The notes beneath the pieces were generated by a model. It was not told the DNA's origin. It saw only the letters and a program-made list of their open reading frames with translations, and ran no database searches. A program made the translations under genes and the position numbers. DNA of 64,000 nucleotides from Gordonia otitidis NBRC 100426 (GTDB lineage Bacteria > Actinomycetota > Actinomycetes > Mycobacteriales > Mycobacteriaceae), in the NCBI RefSeq assembly GCF_000248075.1, contig NZ_BAFB01000036.1, forward strand, positions 1 through 64,000. Direction: 5' to 3'. Numbering within the stretch: position 1 is the first letter of the stretch; each line of letters opens with the position of its first letter. This document shows positions 27,767 through 36,391 of the stretch, in pieces.

Positions 27767-28582
27767 TCAGCCGATCGGCAGCACCCTGGTGTCCCCGAGC
27801 TTCGCGTAACCGCTGCGGTCATAACCTCTGTCGACGACCGGCTTCCATGTGCTGTTGCCCTGATCTGCCAGCCAACCGAGTCCCATGTTGCGCATACGTT
27901 CATACCGGGGCAGATACTGCGTCGGGACGAGTACGAACGTGTAGTTGCCCTTGCGCGTGACGAGATTCGACGAGGCGTTGACGTCGACAGCGGTGTAGTT
28001 CGGATGGATCGACGTGTACCCGTCCTGCGCGTTGACCACTGCGAGCGTGTTCCCCACGTCGTTCGGGTAGTCGGACATGCCGTCGTACTCTCGGCTGATG
28101 TCGATGGTCTTGTACTTCGTGTAGGGCGTCGGGGTGCCGGTCCTCTGCAGCGTGTTGCGTCCGTTGAGCGGGTGCTGAGGGTTGCCGAACAGGACGAAGT
28201 ACATGTCGGAGGCCGCAGGCGAACCCGCACTCCCCGCATTGCGTTTGAGCCATTCGGACGCGACGAGCGCACCCTGCGAGAAACCCATGACGGCCTTCTT
28301 GCCCGGGGAGGCGGCAATCGCCGTCGACAGTGCCGACACGCCGCTGTCGACGACGGAGCTCAGCAGACCCGACGTCTTGTACGACACCGACTTGCAGGTG
28401 TTGGGCGCCTTGCACATGACTCCCCGCAACTCACTCGACATCGGTGCCGACACCACGTTCGGGTTCGGTCCGACCGTCAGCACCGTGACGCCGGTGTCGG
28501 CTGTCGCGGTCGCCGATCCGAACCAGACCGCCGGCAGCAGCAGACACAGAGCACAGACAAACCCCACCAACTTCGACCGCAT
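27767..28582 (-). CDS. Secreted PE-PPE-domain serine hydrolase (cutinase-like)
   Basis: A 271-residue exported protein with a signal peptide of about 29 residues (LVGFVCALCLLLPAVWFGSA, ending TATADT). The nucleophile elbow is VMGFSQGALVASEWL, and the fold segments FVLFGNPQHPLNGRN and VPTQYLP with spacing around them match the PE-PPE (PF08237) hydrolases. In mycobacteria these act as esterases or acyltransferases on outer-membrane lipids. A GGGGGGA ribosome site precedes the ATG. It follows the mycolyltransferase after about 80 bp on the same strand. Confidence 0.87.
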   Translation of the reverse strand: MRSKLVGFVCALCLLLPAVWFGSATATADTGVTVLTVGPNPNVVSAPMSSELRGVMCKAPNTCKSVSYKTSGLLSSVVDSGVSALSTAIAASPGKKAVMGFSQGALVASEWLKRNAGSAGSPAASDMYFVLFGNPQHPLNGRNTLQRTGTPTPYTKYKTIDISREYDGMSDYPNDVGNTLAVVNAQDGYTSIHPNYTAVDVNASSNLVTRKGNYTFVLVPTQYLPRYERMRNMGLGWLADQGNSTWKPVVDRGYDRSGYAKLGDTRVLPIG

Positions 28583-28663
28583 GCGATTTCCCCCCTGGAA
28601 ATGTCAGATCGCGCTGTTGACCTTCGAGATGTTACTTCGGCCCCCCGACGCCCAGCGTTACCG

Positions 28664-30151
28664 TCACGGCGTCGGGACGGGTGTTGTCGTCGTGGTGGTC
28701 GTCGGCGCGTCTGGCGTCGACGTGGAGGTGGTCGAGTCGGCGGACGGCGACGGAGCAACCGACGACGACGGATTCTGCGTCGTGGTGGTCGTCGTCACCG
28801 ACGAGGTGCCCGGCGTCGTCGATTCGGTAGCAGAAGTCGCCGATTCCGCGGACTCTGATGCCGATGGTGTCGTCGACTCCTGAGTGCTCCCGGAGAGTGC
28901 GGCGAGTACCGCGGGTGTCTCCACTGGTGCAGCCGCGGCGACGCGCGCGGCCGCGGTGGCCTTCGCGACGCCGTCGGGTTCCGGCGATCCCGCGGCGCTG
29001 ACGAGTTGGGTCTTCGCGGTCACTGCGGGAGTCTTGTTGAGCGCAGCGAGTACGTCGTCTTTGCCCGCTCCGAGCCCCCGGTCCCAGTTGGCCCAGTTGT
29101 GCACCCCGTAGTTGGGCAGCGAGATCACCGACACACCGCTCTGCGCCAGCTGTAGCTGCAGCAGCACCGTCGAGACCGCCGACAGAATCTCCAGCGCCAC
29201 CGCGTTGATCAGATCCGACTGCGAGAGCTTTGCCATGTCGGTAGGACTCGGGAACCCGTTGCCCGACGAGATGATCAACGTCTGGCCGTTCTGCTTGAGC
29301 TTGTCGATGTTCTTCGACGGGTCGTTCGCCGTCCATCGGGCGCTGCCGGGGACACCCCACATGTTGACGATGCCGTTGGTGTAATTCGACACCAGCGTCT
29401 GAGTTGCGAGTACGCCGAGCGCGCCGATCGGATTGTCGGTCTGGTAGTACCCCGACATCGCCTGCACGACCTTGAACTGTTCCGGGTGCCGCTCGGCGAG
29501 GGTCACCGCAGGCCCCGCCGACATCGAGAGGCCGACGATCGCATTGTCGGATTTACTGACACCGAAGTTGGTGGCGAGGTAGTCGGGCAGTTCCTGGGTC
29601 AGAAACGTCTCCTGCTTGATCGTGACGTTCTTGTCGCCCGCTCCGCCGTCCCAGTCGGTGTAGAACGACGACGCCCCGCCCGCGGGCATGACGAGCGTGG
29701 TGTCGCTCCTGCCGTCGTAGACCTTCGCAGCCTGGACGTCGGTGGTCCACGCCGAGCGGTCGTCACGCGCACGCATGCCGTCAAGCAGGTACACCCCCTT
29801 CGCACTGCCGTTGGATGCGCGTATCTGGACGATGACGAACTTGTGCTGGGACTCCGACCAGACCTTGCAGTTCTGCACGTAGTTGCCCGACGAATCCCAA
29901 ATGCATCCCTCGCGCAGGACCTCGGGATGACCGACCATGGCCGACGCCCGATTGTCCTTGCCGACCAGTGTCCCGAGGCCGAGTAGTGCTGCGGTCAGCG
30001 TCAGTACCGTTCCGACGCCGATCAGGCGGCGTCGAATACGCCGTGGTCCACGAGCACGGGTCGGCGTCGGCTCGGCGGCCGTCGGAGCGTCGTCGTAGAC
30101 AGTCCACTGGTCGCGCGGATCACTACTCGGTGAATGGGGTGGGATGGGCAT
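28664..30151 (-). CDS. Membrane-anchored mycolyltransferase (antigen 85-like) with Ser/Thr-rich tail
   Basis: A 495-residue protein. Residues 1-45 are a Pro-rich, basic cytoplasmic tail; one membrane helix follows (LIGVGTVLTLTAALLGLG), so it is probably anchored rather than released. The esterase D/antigen 85 domain (about 75-370) shows YLLDGMRARDDRSAW, nucleophile Ser in IVGLSMSAGPA, and the catalytic His in VHNWANW. From about residue 415 the chain is almost only Ser, Thr, Ala and Pro, including runs of Thr. The likely reaction is mycolate transfer to trehalose or arabinogalactan. An AGGAG site precedes the ATG. Confidence 0.9.
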   Translation of the reverse strand: MPIPPHSPSSDPRDQWTVYDDAPTAAEPTPTRARGPRRIRRRLIGVGTVLTLTAALLGLGTLVGKDNRASAMVGHPEVLREGCIWDSSGNYVQNCKVWSESQHKFVIVQIRASNGSAKGVYLLDGMRARDDRSAWTTDVQAAKVYDGRSDTTLVMPAGGASSFYTDWDGGAGDKNVTIKQETFLTQELPDYLATNFGVSKSDNAIVGLSMSAGPAVTLAERHPEQFKVVQAMSGYYQTDNPIGALGVLATQTLVSNYTNGIVNMWGVPGSARWTANDPSKNIDKLKQNGQTLIISSGNGFPSPTDMAKLSQSDLINAVALEILSAVSTVLLQLQLAQSGVSVISLPNYGVHNWANWDRGLGAGKDDVLAALNKTPAVTAKTQLVSAAGSPEPDGVAKATAAARVAAAAPVETPAVLAALSGSTQESTTPSASESAESATSATESTTPGTSSVTTTTTTQNPSSSVAPSPSADSTTSTSTPDAPTTTTTTTPVPTP

Positions 30152-30241
30152 GTGGCTCCTGCCGTCTGTGGTCCCCGATGTCTAAGTGGTCGGTTTGCGC
30201 ATCGACTCCGTTACATGCGATCCGCGTCTACCGTGGATTTC

Positions 30242-31690
30242 ATGGCAGATTCGGACAGTTACGACGTCATCGTGATCGGCGCTGGACCAGCGGGCGAGAA
30301 CGCCGCCGACTATGCGATCCGCGGAAGTTCTCGCCGCGCGGTACTCATCGAGAGTCAACTCGTCGGAGGTGAATGTTCGTACTGGGCCTGCATGCCGAGT
30401 AAAGCGCTGCTGGGTGCGGGCGCTGCGCTCGACACGGCGACTGGGCTGCCCGGCTCGCGGCCCCGTGTGGTCGACGATCAGCCCGACTCCGCGAGACTTT
30501 TCGCCTGGCGGGACTCGTTCACCGAGAACCGCGACGATTCATCTCAGGTGGAATGGGCGCGCGGAGCCGGAATCGACGTCGTACGAGGTGAGGGGCGTCT
30601 TGTCGGTGAGCGGGAGGTCGAGGTGGCCGGCCGGCGCCTGCGGGCTGGCGAGGCCGTCGTCGTGGCAACGGGTAGTGAGGCGTCGATTCCGCCCATCCCG
30701 GGACTCGCCGATGCCGCACCCTGGACGTCACGCGATGCGACGAACCTCGTTGAGGTCCCGCCACGGATCGCTGTGCTCGGCGGTGGTGTAGTGGCCTGCG
30801 AGGCCGCGACCTGGCTGGCCGAGCTCGGCAGCGAGGTGACGATGGTGGTCCGCGGCAAAGCGCTGCTGCCGTCGATGGAACCGTTTGTCGGAGAGCGTGT
30901 CTCTGCGGGACTGCGCGACCGTGGCGTCGACATTCGATTCGGCACCACGTTCGCGTCGGTGGCACGCCCCGGCGTCGACGACACCGGCTACGGACGGATT
31001 CACGGAGGCCCCGCGGCGGTCGACCTCGCCAACGGTGACGGCGACGTCGTCGACAGGCTCGAGGTCGACGAGATCCTGGTAGCCGCTGGTCGACGGCCCC
31101 GCACCGTCGACGTCGGATTCGAGTCTCTCGGCATCGATCCGAAGGCCAAGCTCGACGTCGACGATCGTCTGAATATCGCGGGTCACGACTGGCTCTACGC
31201 CGTCGGTGACGTCAACGGCCGCGCGCCGCTGACGCACATGGGCAAGTACCAGGCGCGTGTCGCCGGTGATGTGATCGCCGCACGCGCGGAGGGACGTTCG
31301 CTCGACGGCGAGCGGTACGCGGCCACCGCCGATCATGCCGCCGTGCCGCAGGTCGTGTTCACCGAGCCGCAGGTCGGGTCAGTGGGACTGACCGAACACG
31401 CCGCCCGCGACGCCGGGCTCGACGTTGTCACATCGGAGCTCGACATCGAGGTCGCGGGATCGGCGCTCGCACGCGACGACTACAGCGGCCGCGCGAAGCT
31501 GGTCATCGACCGTGGACGAAATGTGTTGGTGGGAGCCACGTTTGTCGGCCCCGACATCGCCGAGCTGGTCCATTCGGCGACGGTTGCCGTTGTCGGAGAG
31601 GTGTCGATCGACCGGCTCTGGCACGCCGTCCCGTCGTACCCGACGGTCAGCGAGGTGTGGCTGCGACTGCTGGAGAACCTGCGCGGGTAG
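30242..31690 (+). CDS. FAD-dependent pyridine nucleotide-disulfide oxidoreductase, atypical active site
   Basis: A 482-residue protein of the lipoamide dehydrogenase/mercuric reductase group. FAD site GAGPAG (13-18), redox cysteines C45 and C50 in ECSYWACMPSK, NAD site VLGGGVVACEAA (about 173-184), second FAD site YAVGDVNG. At the C-terminus the usual catalytic His directly before Pro-Thr is Tyr (Y466 in SYPTVSE), with Glu E471 kept five residues later. This argues against dihydrolipoamide or glutathione-type chemistry and recalls mercuric reductase. Substrate unknown. ATG with TACCGT ending 7 nt upstream: leaderless. Confidence 0.85.
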   Translation: MADSDSYDVIVIGAGPAGENAADYAIRGSSRRAVLIESQLVGGECSYWACMPSKALLGAGAALDTATGLPGSRPRVVDDQPDSARLFAWRDSFTENRDDSSQVEWARGAGIDVVRGEGRLVGEREVEVAGRRLRAGEAVVVATGSEASIPPIPGLADAAPWTSRDATNLVEVPPRIAVLGGGVVACEAATWLAELGSEVTMVVRGKALLPSMEPFVGERVSAGLRDRGVDIRFGTTFASVARPGVDDTGYGRIHGGPAAVDLANGDGDVVDRLEVDEILVAAGRRPRTVDVGFESLGIDPKAKLDVDDRLNIAGHDWLYAVGDVNGRAPLTHMGKYQARVAGDVIAARAEGRSLDGERYAATADHAAVPQVVFTEPQVGSVGLTEHAARDAGLDVVTSELDIEVAGSALARDDYSGRAKLVIDRGRNVLVGATFVGPDIAELVHSATVAVVGEVSIDRLWHAVPSYPTVSEVWLRLLENLRG

Positions 31691-31741
31691 GGACTCGTCG
31701 GTCCGACGTCGCCGCGCGTACGGACCAGTAGCGTGGACTCC

Positions 31742-32572
31742 ATGAGTACTCCCCACCTCATCACTGCGTCGGACCTGCGTGAACTCGGCGACGATCCCAA
31801 ACTGCGCATCGTCGATGCGACTGTGCATCTTCGATTCGGCGACGGCGCTCCCCAGATCGAGTCCGGACGCGAGTCGTACCTGGCCGGCCACATACCGGGC
31901 GCTACATTCATCGATCAATTGGTCGCACTCTCCGACGCCGACGGTGAAGCGCCCTTCGCAGTCGTCTCGTCCGACGACTTCGCCGCGGTGGTGGGGGATG
32001 CCGGCATCGGCGACGATTCGCGCGTTGTCGTCTACGACACGGAGAACGGTATCTGGGCGACTCGTCTGTGGTGGCACTTCGGCCTCGAAGGGTTCGACGA
32101 AATAGCCGTGCTCGATGGCGGGCTCCAAGCGTGGGTCGACGCCGGCTTCCCTATCGACAGAGGTGAATCCGGCTATCCGCCCGCCGACTTCACCGCACGA
32201 CGACGACCCGAACGGATCGAGTCGACCGACGAGGTGATTGCCGACGTCGACGACGATTCGGTGTTGCTGATCAACGCACTCGACCGCGACGCCTTCGCGG
32301 GAGGGCACATTCCGGGGAGCGTCAACGTCCCATTCGGTGAGTTGGTCGACGAGCGCGGCAGGCTCAAGGACGTGCCTGCGCTCCGCGAGATCTTCGACGC
32401 CGTCGGCGCGCTGGATGCCGGTGCCCGCCCGGTCACCTACTGCGGGGGCGGAATCGCAGCCACCGCGGCCGCTTTCGCGCTGTCGGCAGTAGGACGCGAC
32501 GACGCCGCGGTCTACGACGGCCCGATGAACGCGTGGACATCTGATCCTGCAAGGCCGCTGGAGACGAGCTGA
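31742..32572 (+). CDS. Two-domain sulfurtransferase (rhodanese)
   Basis: A 276-residue protein with two rhodanese modules. The second holds the active Cys in VTYCGGGIAATAAAF, close to the loop of 3-mercaptopyruvate or thiosulfate sulfurtransferases but without the usual arginine after Cys. The first is inactive, as is normal for tandem rhodaneses. TAGCGT ends 7 nt before the ATG, indicating a leaderless mRNA. It follows the flavoprotein by 51 bp; a link through sulfur or persulfide chemistry is possible but unproven. A hairpin terminator follows. Confidence 0.88.
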   Translation: MSTPHLITASDLRELGDDPKLRIVDATVHLRFGDGAPQIESGRESYLAGHIPGATFIDQLVALSDADGEAPFAVVSSDDFAAVVGDAGIGDDSRVVVYDTENGIWATRLWWHFGLEGFDEIAVLDGGLQAWVDAGFPIDRGESGYPPADFTARRRPERIESTDEVIADVDDDSVLLINALDRDAFAGGHIPGSVNVPFGELVDERGRLKDVPALREIFDAVGALDAGARPVTYCGGGIAATAAAFALSAVGRDDAAVYDGPMNAWTSDPARPLETS

Positions 32573-32578
32573 CTCCAC

Positions 32579-32628
32579 GTTGCGTGGGATCCAGGGGTAC
32601 GAAAATGCCCCCCGGGATCCCACGCAAC
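32579..32628 (+). terminator. Hairpin terminator after the rhodanese gene
   Basis: Perfect 14-nt arms (32579-32592 and 32615-32628) enclose a 22-nt loop that contains a further GGGG/CCCC pairing. It starts 6 bp after the stop and could also end transcription of the tRNA gene arriving from the other side. Confidence 0.8.
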
Positions 32629-32638
32629 TATCGGCGGG

Positions 32639-32712
32639 TGCCCCCAGTCGGACTCGAACCGACACTGTGCGGATTTTAAGTCCGCTGCCTCTGCCGATTG
32701 GGCTATAGGGGC
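32639..32712 (-). tRNA. tRNA-Leu (anticodon UAA), short variable arm
   Basis: A 74-nt cloverleaf: acceptor GCCCCTA pairs with TGGGGGC; anticodon stem GCGGA/TCCGC around loop CTTAAAA gives anticodon UAA; T-arm GTCGG-TTCGAGT-CCGAC. The discriminator is A and CCA is not encoded. Codons read are UUA/UUG, hence leucine. The variable region is only five bases (ACAGT), whereas leucine tRNAs normally carry a long extra arm, so the isotype rests on the anticodon alone. Confidence 0.88.
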
Positions 32713-32783
32713 GCGCTGACAAGCATGCCATGCGCGTTCCAGCGCAAACGAGGGAAGTGCCCCATGGGGGTGACGTTCTGCAC

Positions 32784-33236
32784 TCACCGATGCAGACCCG
32801 CCTGGCGTACCGCCAGGCGGGCGGCGCGTTGGACGCACCAGACGGTCCAGGCCGCTGATATCAACGCGATCACAAGCAGTTCGCTGGTCATCCAGACCAG
32901 GGCGTCGCCGCTGACGGTGTTCGACGGGTCCTGGACCATGAAGACCACAGCCATCACCGACAACAAGCCGATGACGGCTGATGGCCAGCCTGCGTGCGCC
33001 TCGAGGTGGTGCTTTTCTTCGATCACCTCGGCAGCGTGCCGCTGATGGTCGGCCCGCGAGTCGTTGAGCTCGGAAAGGGCGACGAACAGATCGGCACTAC
33101 GGCGAGGCTGTGAGGATCGGTGGTAGGACAGCACCCAGGCTCCGACCGCGACGGCGGCGAAAGCAAGTGAGAGGTAGACCACACCCCATCGTAGCCCGTC
33201 GGACGGATGGCGCAGAGTGCGACGGCGACCGGCCAA
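32784..33236 (-). CDS. Hypothetical membrane protein
   Basis: Up to 150 residues with three hydrophobic segments: VVYLSLAFAAVAVGAWVLS, SAVIGLLSVMAVVFMV and SELLVIALISAAWTVWCV. Between the first two lies a charged helix rich in Glu, His and Arg (ELNDSRADHQRHAAEVIEEK). No family recognised. The start is ambiguous: TTG at 33236 has GGAG 7 nt upstream, while GTG at 33182 has TACGAT just before it and would be leaderless with the first membrane helix at its very start. Confidence 0.65.
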   Translation of the reverse strand: MAGRRRTLRHPSDGLRWGVVYLSLAFAAVAVGAWVLSYHRSSQPRRSADLFVALSELNDSRADHQRHAAEVIEEKHHLEAHAGWPSAVIGLLSVMAVVFMVQDPSNTVSGDALVWMTSELLVIALISAAWTVWCVQRAARLAVRQAGLHR

Positions 33237-33330
33237 TGCGCATCTCCATCGAGCGTTACACCCTTGACGCTCTGACTTAATGGCGATAACTTAACGCGGG
33301 TAAGTGACCATCAGGCGCAAGGGGGACCGC

Positions 33331-35664
33331 ATGCTGGCAAGACTCACCCGACTCGCGGTTTCGGCACCCAAACGTGTTCTGGCGGTGGCGTTTGTGCTGC
33401 TGGTGTTGTGCGGGATCTACGGAGCGTCTGCCTCGCAACACCTCCTCGCCGGCGGTTACTCCGACCCCAACAGCGAATCGGCGCAAGCGGCACAACAGAT
33501 CAACGACACGTTCCAGCGTGGGGGATTACAAGTCGTTCTGAAACTCGACGCCCCCGCAGGCACCGACATGGAAAACGACCCGCGGGCGGCCGCGGTCGGC
33601 AAGTCGCTCGTCACCGAGCTCGATGGCATTCCCTATGTGCAGCAACCGATTCTGTCGGTGTGGCAGGACCCGACGCTCGCCCCCGGTCTGGTCAGCAAGG
33701 ACCGCAGCTCTGCCCTGATCATCGCCACGCTCGACGGCGGCGAGGCCGACGCGCCCGCGCATGCGAAGGAGGTTGCCTCCCGCTTCGAGGGGACCCGTGA
33801 CGGCATCTCGATCCGTGTCGGTGGCGGGGGGCTGGTTTTCCAGCAGGTCAACGAGCAGACGACCCGCGACCTCGCGCTTGCCGAGGGTATCGCGATCCCT
33901 ATCAGTTTCCTCGTACTGATCGTCGTGTTCGGGGGAGTTCTCGCGGCCATGTTGCCGATCGGGGTCGGCATCATCGCGATCGTGTTGACGTTCGCCCTGC
34001 TGCGGTTGATCGGCACCGTCACGGATGTGTCGATCTTCGCGCTGAACCTCACCACCGCAATGGGGTTGGCGCTCGCGATCGACTACACGCTGCTGCTCGT
34101 CACTCGCTATCGAGAAGAGGTCGCCGACGGTCGGGACCGGCGGTCCGCGATTCTGCGCACCATGTCGACGGCTGGCCGGACCGTCGCCTTCTCGGCGATC
34201 ACGGTCGCCCTCGCGCTCGCCGCATTGGCGATCTTTCCGATGTACTTCCTGCGTTCGTTCGCCTACGCCGGACTCGGTGTGGTTGCGATCGCCGCGGTGA
34301 CCTCACTGGTGATCACTCCCGCCATCCTCATGCTCCGCGGCGACCGGATCGACTCGCTCGACGTGCGTCGCGGAGTTCGTAAGCTCCTGGGTCGACCCGA
34401 GCCGACACCGCGTCCGGTCGAGCAGGGCTGGTGGTACCGCGCGGCGTCGTGGGTTCTGAAACGGGCCGCGCCCGTCGGGGCTACCGTCGTCGCGATCTTG
34501 TTGGTGCTCGGCGCCCCCTTCCTGTCCATCAAGTTCGGCTTCCCCGATGATCGCGTCCTTCCGACGAGCGCGAGTGCGCATCAGATCCAGCAGGAGATAC
34601 GCGACGACTTCGCCCAGAACCTCTCCTCGACAATCACCGTCGTCACCACCGGCGATGTCTCGCAGCAGACGAGGGCGCACTACGCGCAGGAACTCTCGCG
34701 CGTGGCCGACGTCAACTCGGTGTCGGGGGCGGGCGGCACCTTCGTCGACGGTCGGCCAGTGGGACCGGTCAACCCCGCGGACCTGCGCGGCGACGTCGGA
34801 GTGATCACCATCGCCACGAGCCTCGAACCGATGCAGGAGGCCGGCGAGCACCAGCTCGCCCAGCTGCGGGACGTGCCGGCACCGGACGGTCTCACAGCGA
34901 AATTCACCGGAACTGCTGCGACCAACGTCGACACCGTCGATTCGATCTACGCACACCTGCCCTGGGTGCTCGGGGTGATTGCGATCGCCACCTTCATCCT
35001 GTTGTTCCTGTTCACCGGAAGCGTCGTGCTGCCGCTGAAGGCGTTGGTGCTCAACGTGTTGTCGCTGTCGGCAACCTTCGGCGCCATGGTGTGGTTCTTC
35101 CAGGAAGGCCATCTCGGGGGACTGGGCACCACGGCAACCGGGTACCTCGCGGCCACGATGCCGGTGCTCATGTTCTGCATCGCGTTTGGTCTGTCGATGG
35201 ACTACGAGGTGTTCCTACTCGGCCGCATCCGCGAATCGTGGCTCTCGTCGGACCGATCACGCGCGGCCAACGACCGGGCCGTCGCGCTCGGCATTGCCAG
35301 GACCGGCCGTGTCATCACCGCCGCAGCGCTGCTGATGAGCATCGTGTTCGCGGGAATCGCGGCGTCAGAGGTGTCGTTCATGCGTATGTTCGGTGTCGGG
35401 CTCACGCTCGCCGTGCTGATGGATGCCACCCTCATCCGGATGCTGCTCGTCCCGTCGTTCATGCGACTCGCCGGGCGCGTGAACTGGTGGGCTCCCGCGC
35501 CGCTGCGCCGTGTGCACGACCGCTTCGGACTCTCCGAGGAGGTCGAGGACGAGCAGCGGGGATCGCCCGCCCGCCCCGACGCGAACCCCACCCACGAAAT
35601 CGAGACACAGGAGAACAGTGACGCCGACCTCTCGCAGGACCCGATCGCCCCGCGGATCAGGTGA
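33331..35664 (+). CDS. MMPL-family RND transporter
   Basis: A 777-residue protein with two MMPL/SSD membrane domains. After a first helix (VLAVAFVLLVLCGIYGAS) and a periplasmic loop, helices 2-6 include MGLALAIDYTLLLVTRYREE. The second half repeats this with FGLSMDYEVFLLGRIRE. The two Asp-Tyr motifs (IDYTLL, MDYEVF) are the proton-relay signature. MMPL proteins export lipids or drugs; here the smaller YdfJ-like size suggests no partner. AGGGGG site before the ATG at 33331. The 3' end overlaps the TetR reading frame by 47 bp. Confidence 0.92.
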   Translation: MLARLTRLAVSAPKRVLAVAFVLLVLCGIYGASASQHLLAGGYSDPNSESAQAAQQINDTFQRGGLQVVLKLDAPAGTDMENDPRAAAVGKSLVTELDGIPYVQQPILSVWQDPTLAPGLVSKDRSSALIIATLDGGEADAPAHAKEVASRFEGTRDGISIRVGGGGLVFQQVNEQTTRDLALAEGIAIPISFLVLIVVFGGVLAAMLPIGVGIIAIVLTFALLRLIGTVTDVSIFALNLTTAMGLALAIDYTLLLVTRYREEVADGRDRRSAILRTMSTAGRTVAFSAITVALALAALAIFPMYFLRSFAYAGLGVVAIAAVTSLVITPAILMLRGDRIDSLDVRRGVRKLLGRPEPTPRPVEQGWWYRAASWVLKRAAPVGATVVAILLVLGAPFLSIKFGFPDDRVLPTSASAHQIQQEIRDDFAQNLSSTITVVTTGDVSQQTRAHYAQELSRVADVNSVSGAGGTFVDGRPVGPVNPADLRGDVGVITIATSLEPMQEAGEHQLAQLRDVPAPDGLTAKFTGTAATNVDTVDSIYAHLPWVLGVIAIATFILLFLFTGSVVLPLKALVLNVLSLSATFGAMVWFFQEGHLGGLGTTATGYLAATMPVLMFCIAFGLSMDYEVFLLGRIRESWLSSDRSRAANDRAVALGIARTGRVITAAALLMSIVFAGIAASEVSFMRMFGVGLTLAVLMDATLIRMLLVPSFMRLAGRVNWWAPAPLRRVHDRFGLSEEVEDEQRGSPARPDANPTHEIETQENSDADLSQDPIAPRIR

Positions 35665-36360
35665 GTTGCTGGCAGACGAGATCATCGACGCCGCCACGTC
35701 GCTTCTGCTCGACGCCGAGGCGGCCTCGGCAGTGTCGATCCGCGCGGTCGCCGAGAGGGTGGGCGTCACGCCGCCGTCGATCTACCTGCACTTCGCCGAC
35801 AAGGACGCGCTGCTCGAGGCGGTGTGTGCACGGTACTTCGAGCAGCTCGACGAGAAGTTGGCCGAGGCGTCGATCGGGGTCGACGACCCGCTGGAGCGGG
35901 CTCTCCAGATGGGGATGGCCTACGTGCGATTCGCGGTCGACACCCCTGTGCTGTACCGCGAGGCCTTCCATCACGTATCCCGGCCGAGCAGCGGACCAAG
36001 GTCGACGAGGTTCTCGCGGCATCGGCGTTCGTCCGGTTCACCGGGACTGTCGGCGAACTCGCGGAAGCCGGTGTGTTCAGGCCCGCCGAGGTGGGCGACG
36101 TGGTGCTGGAACTGTGGACTGCCGCACACGGTCTTGCGTCGCTGATGATCGCAAAGCCCGGTCTGGGGTGGGGTGATGACTTTGCCATCGCTGAACAGAC
36201 GCTGCGCTCGGTGTGTCTCGGACGCGCGGTGCTCTCGATCCGCGAATATCGTGCACCCGATGCGGTCCGAGGCTTTCTCGACGCATTGAGCGCCACGTCG
36301 GATCCCCCGATTGGTCAAGAGAAGGTAAAGTCGGAACCGAAACGGGCCGATCCCCGTTGA
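35618..36360 (+). pseudogene. TetR/AcrR regulator with a frameshift
   Basis: A GTG at 35618 behind AGGAG starts a normal TetR: HTH region AVAERVGVTPPSIYLHFADKDALLEAVC (about residues 40-67). The frame continues to about 35970 (VDTPVLYREAF), then family-like sequence resumes in a different frame (IPAEQRTKVDEVLAASAFVRF to the stop at 36360). Restoring one missing base near 35970-35985 would give one 247-residue protein. Read as is, the first frame ends at 36145 with a nonsense C-terminus. Either a real inactivating mutation or a sequencing error. It probably regulated the overlapping MMPL gene. Confidence 0.8.
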
Positions 36361-36391
36361 TGAGACGTACACGTCCATATAAGGAGCACCT

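Noticed and set aside
35960-36000. Programmed ribosomal frameshift in the TetR gene
   Set aside because: No slippery heptamer or downstream structure is apparent at the frame switch; a mutation or a sequencing error is simpler.
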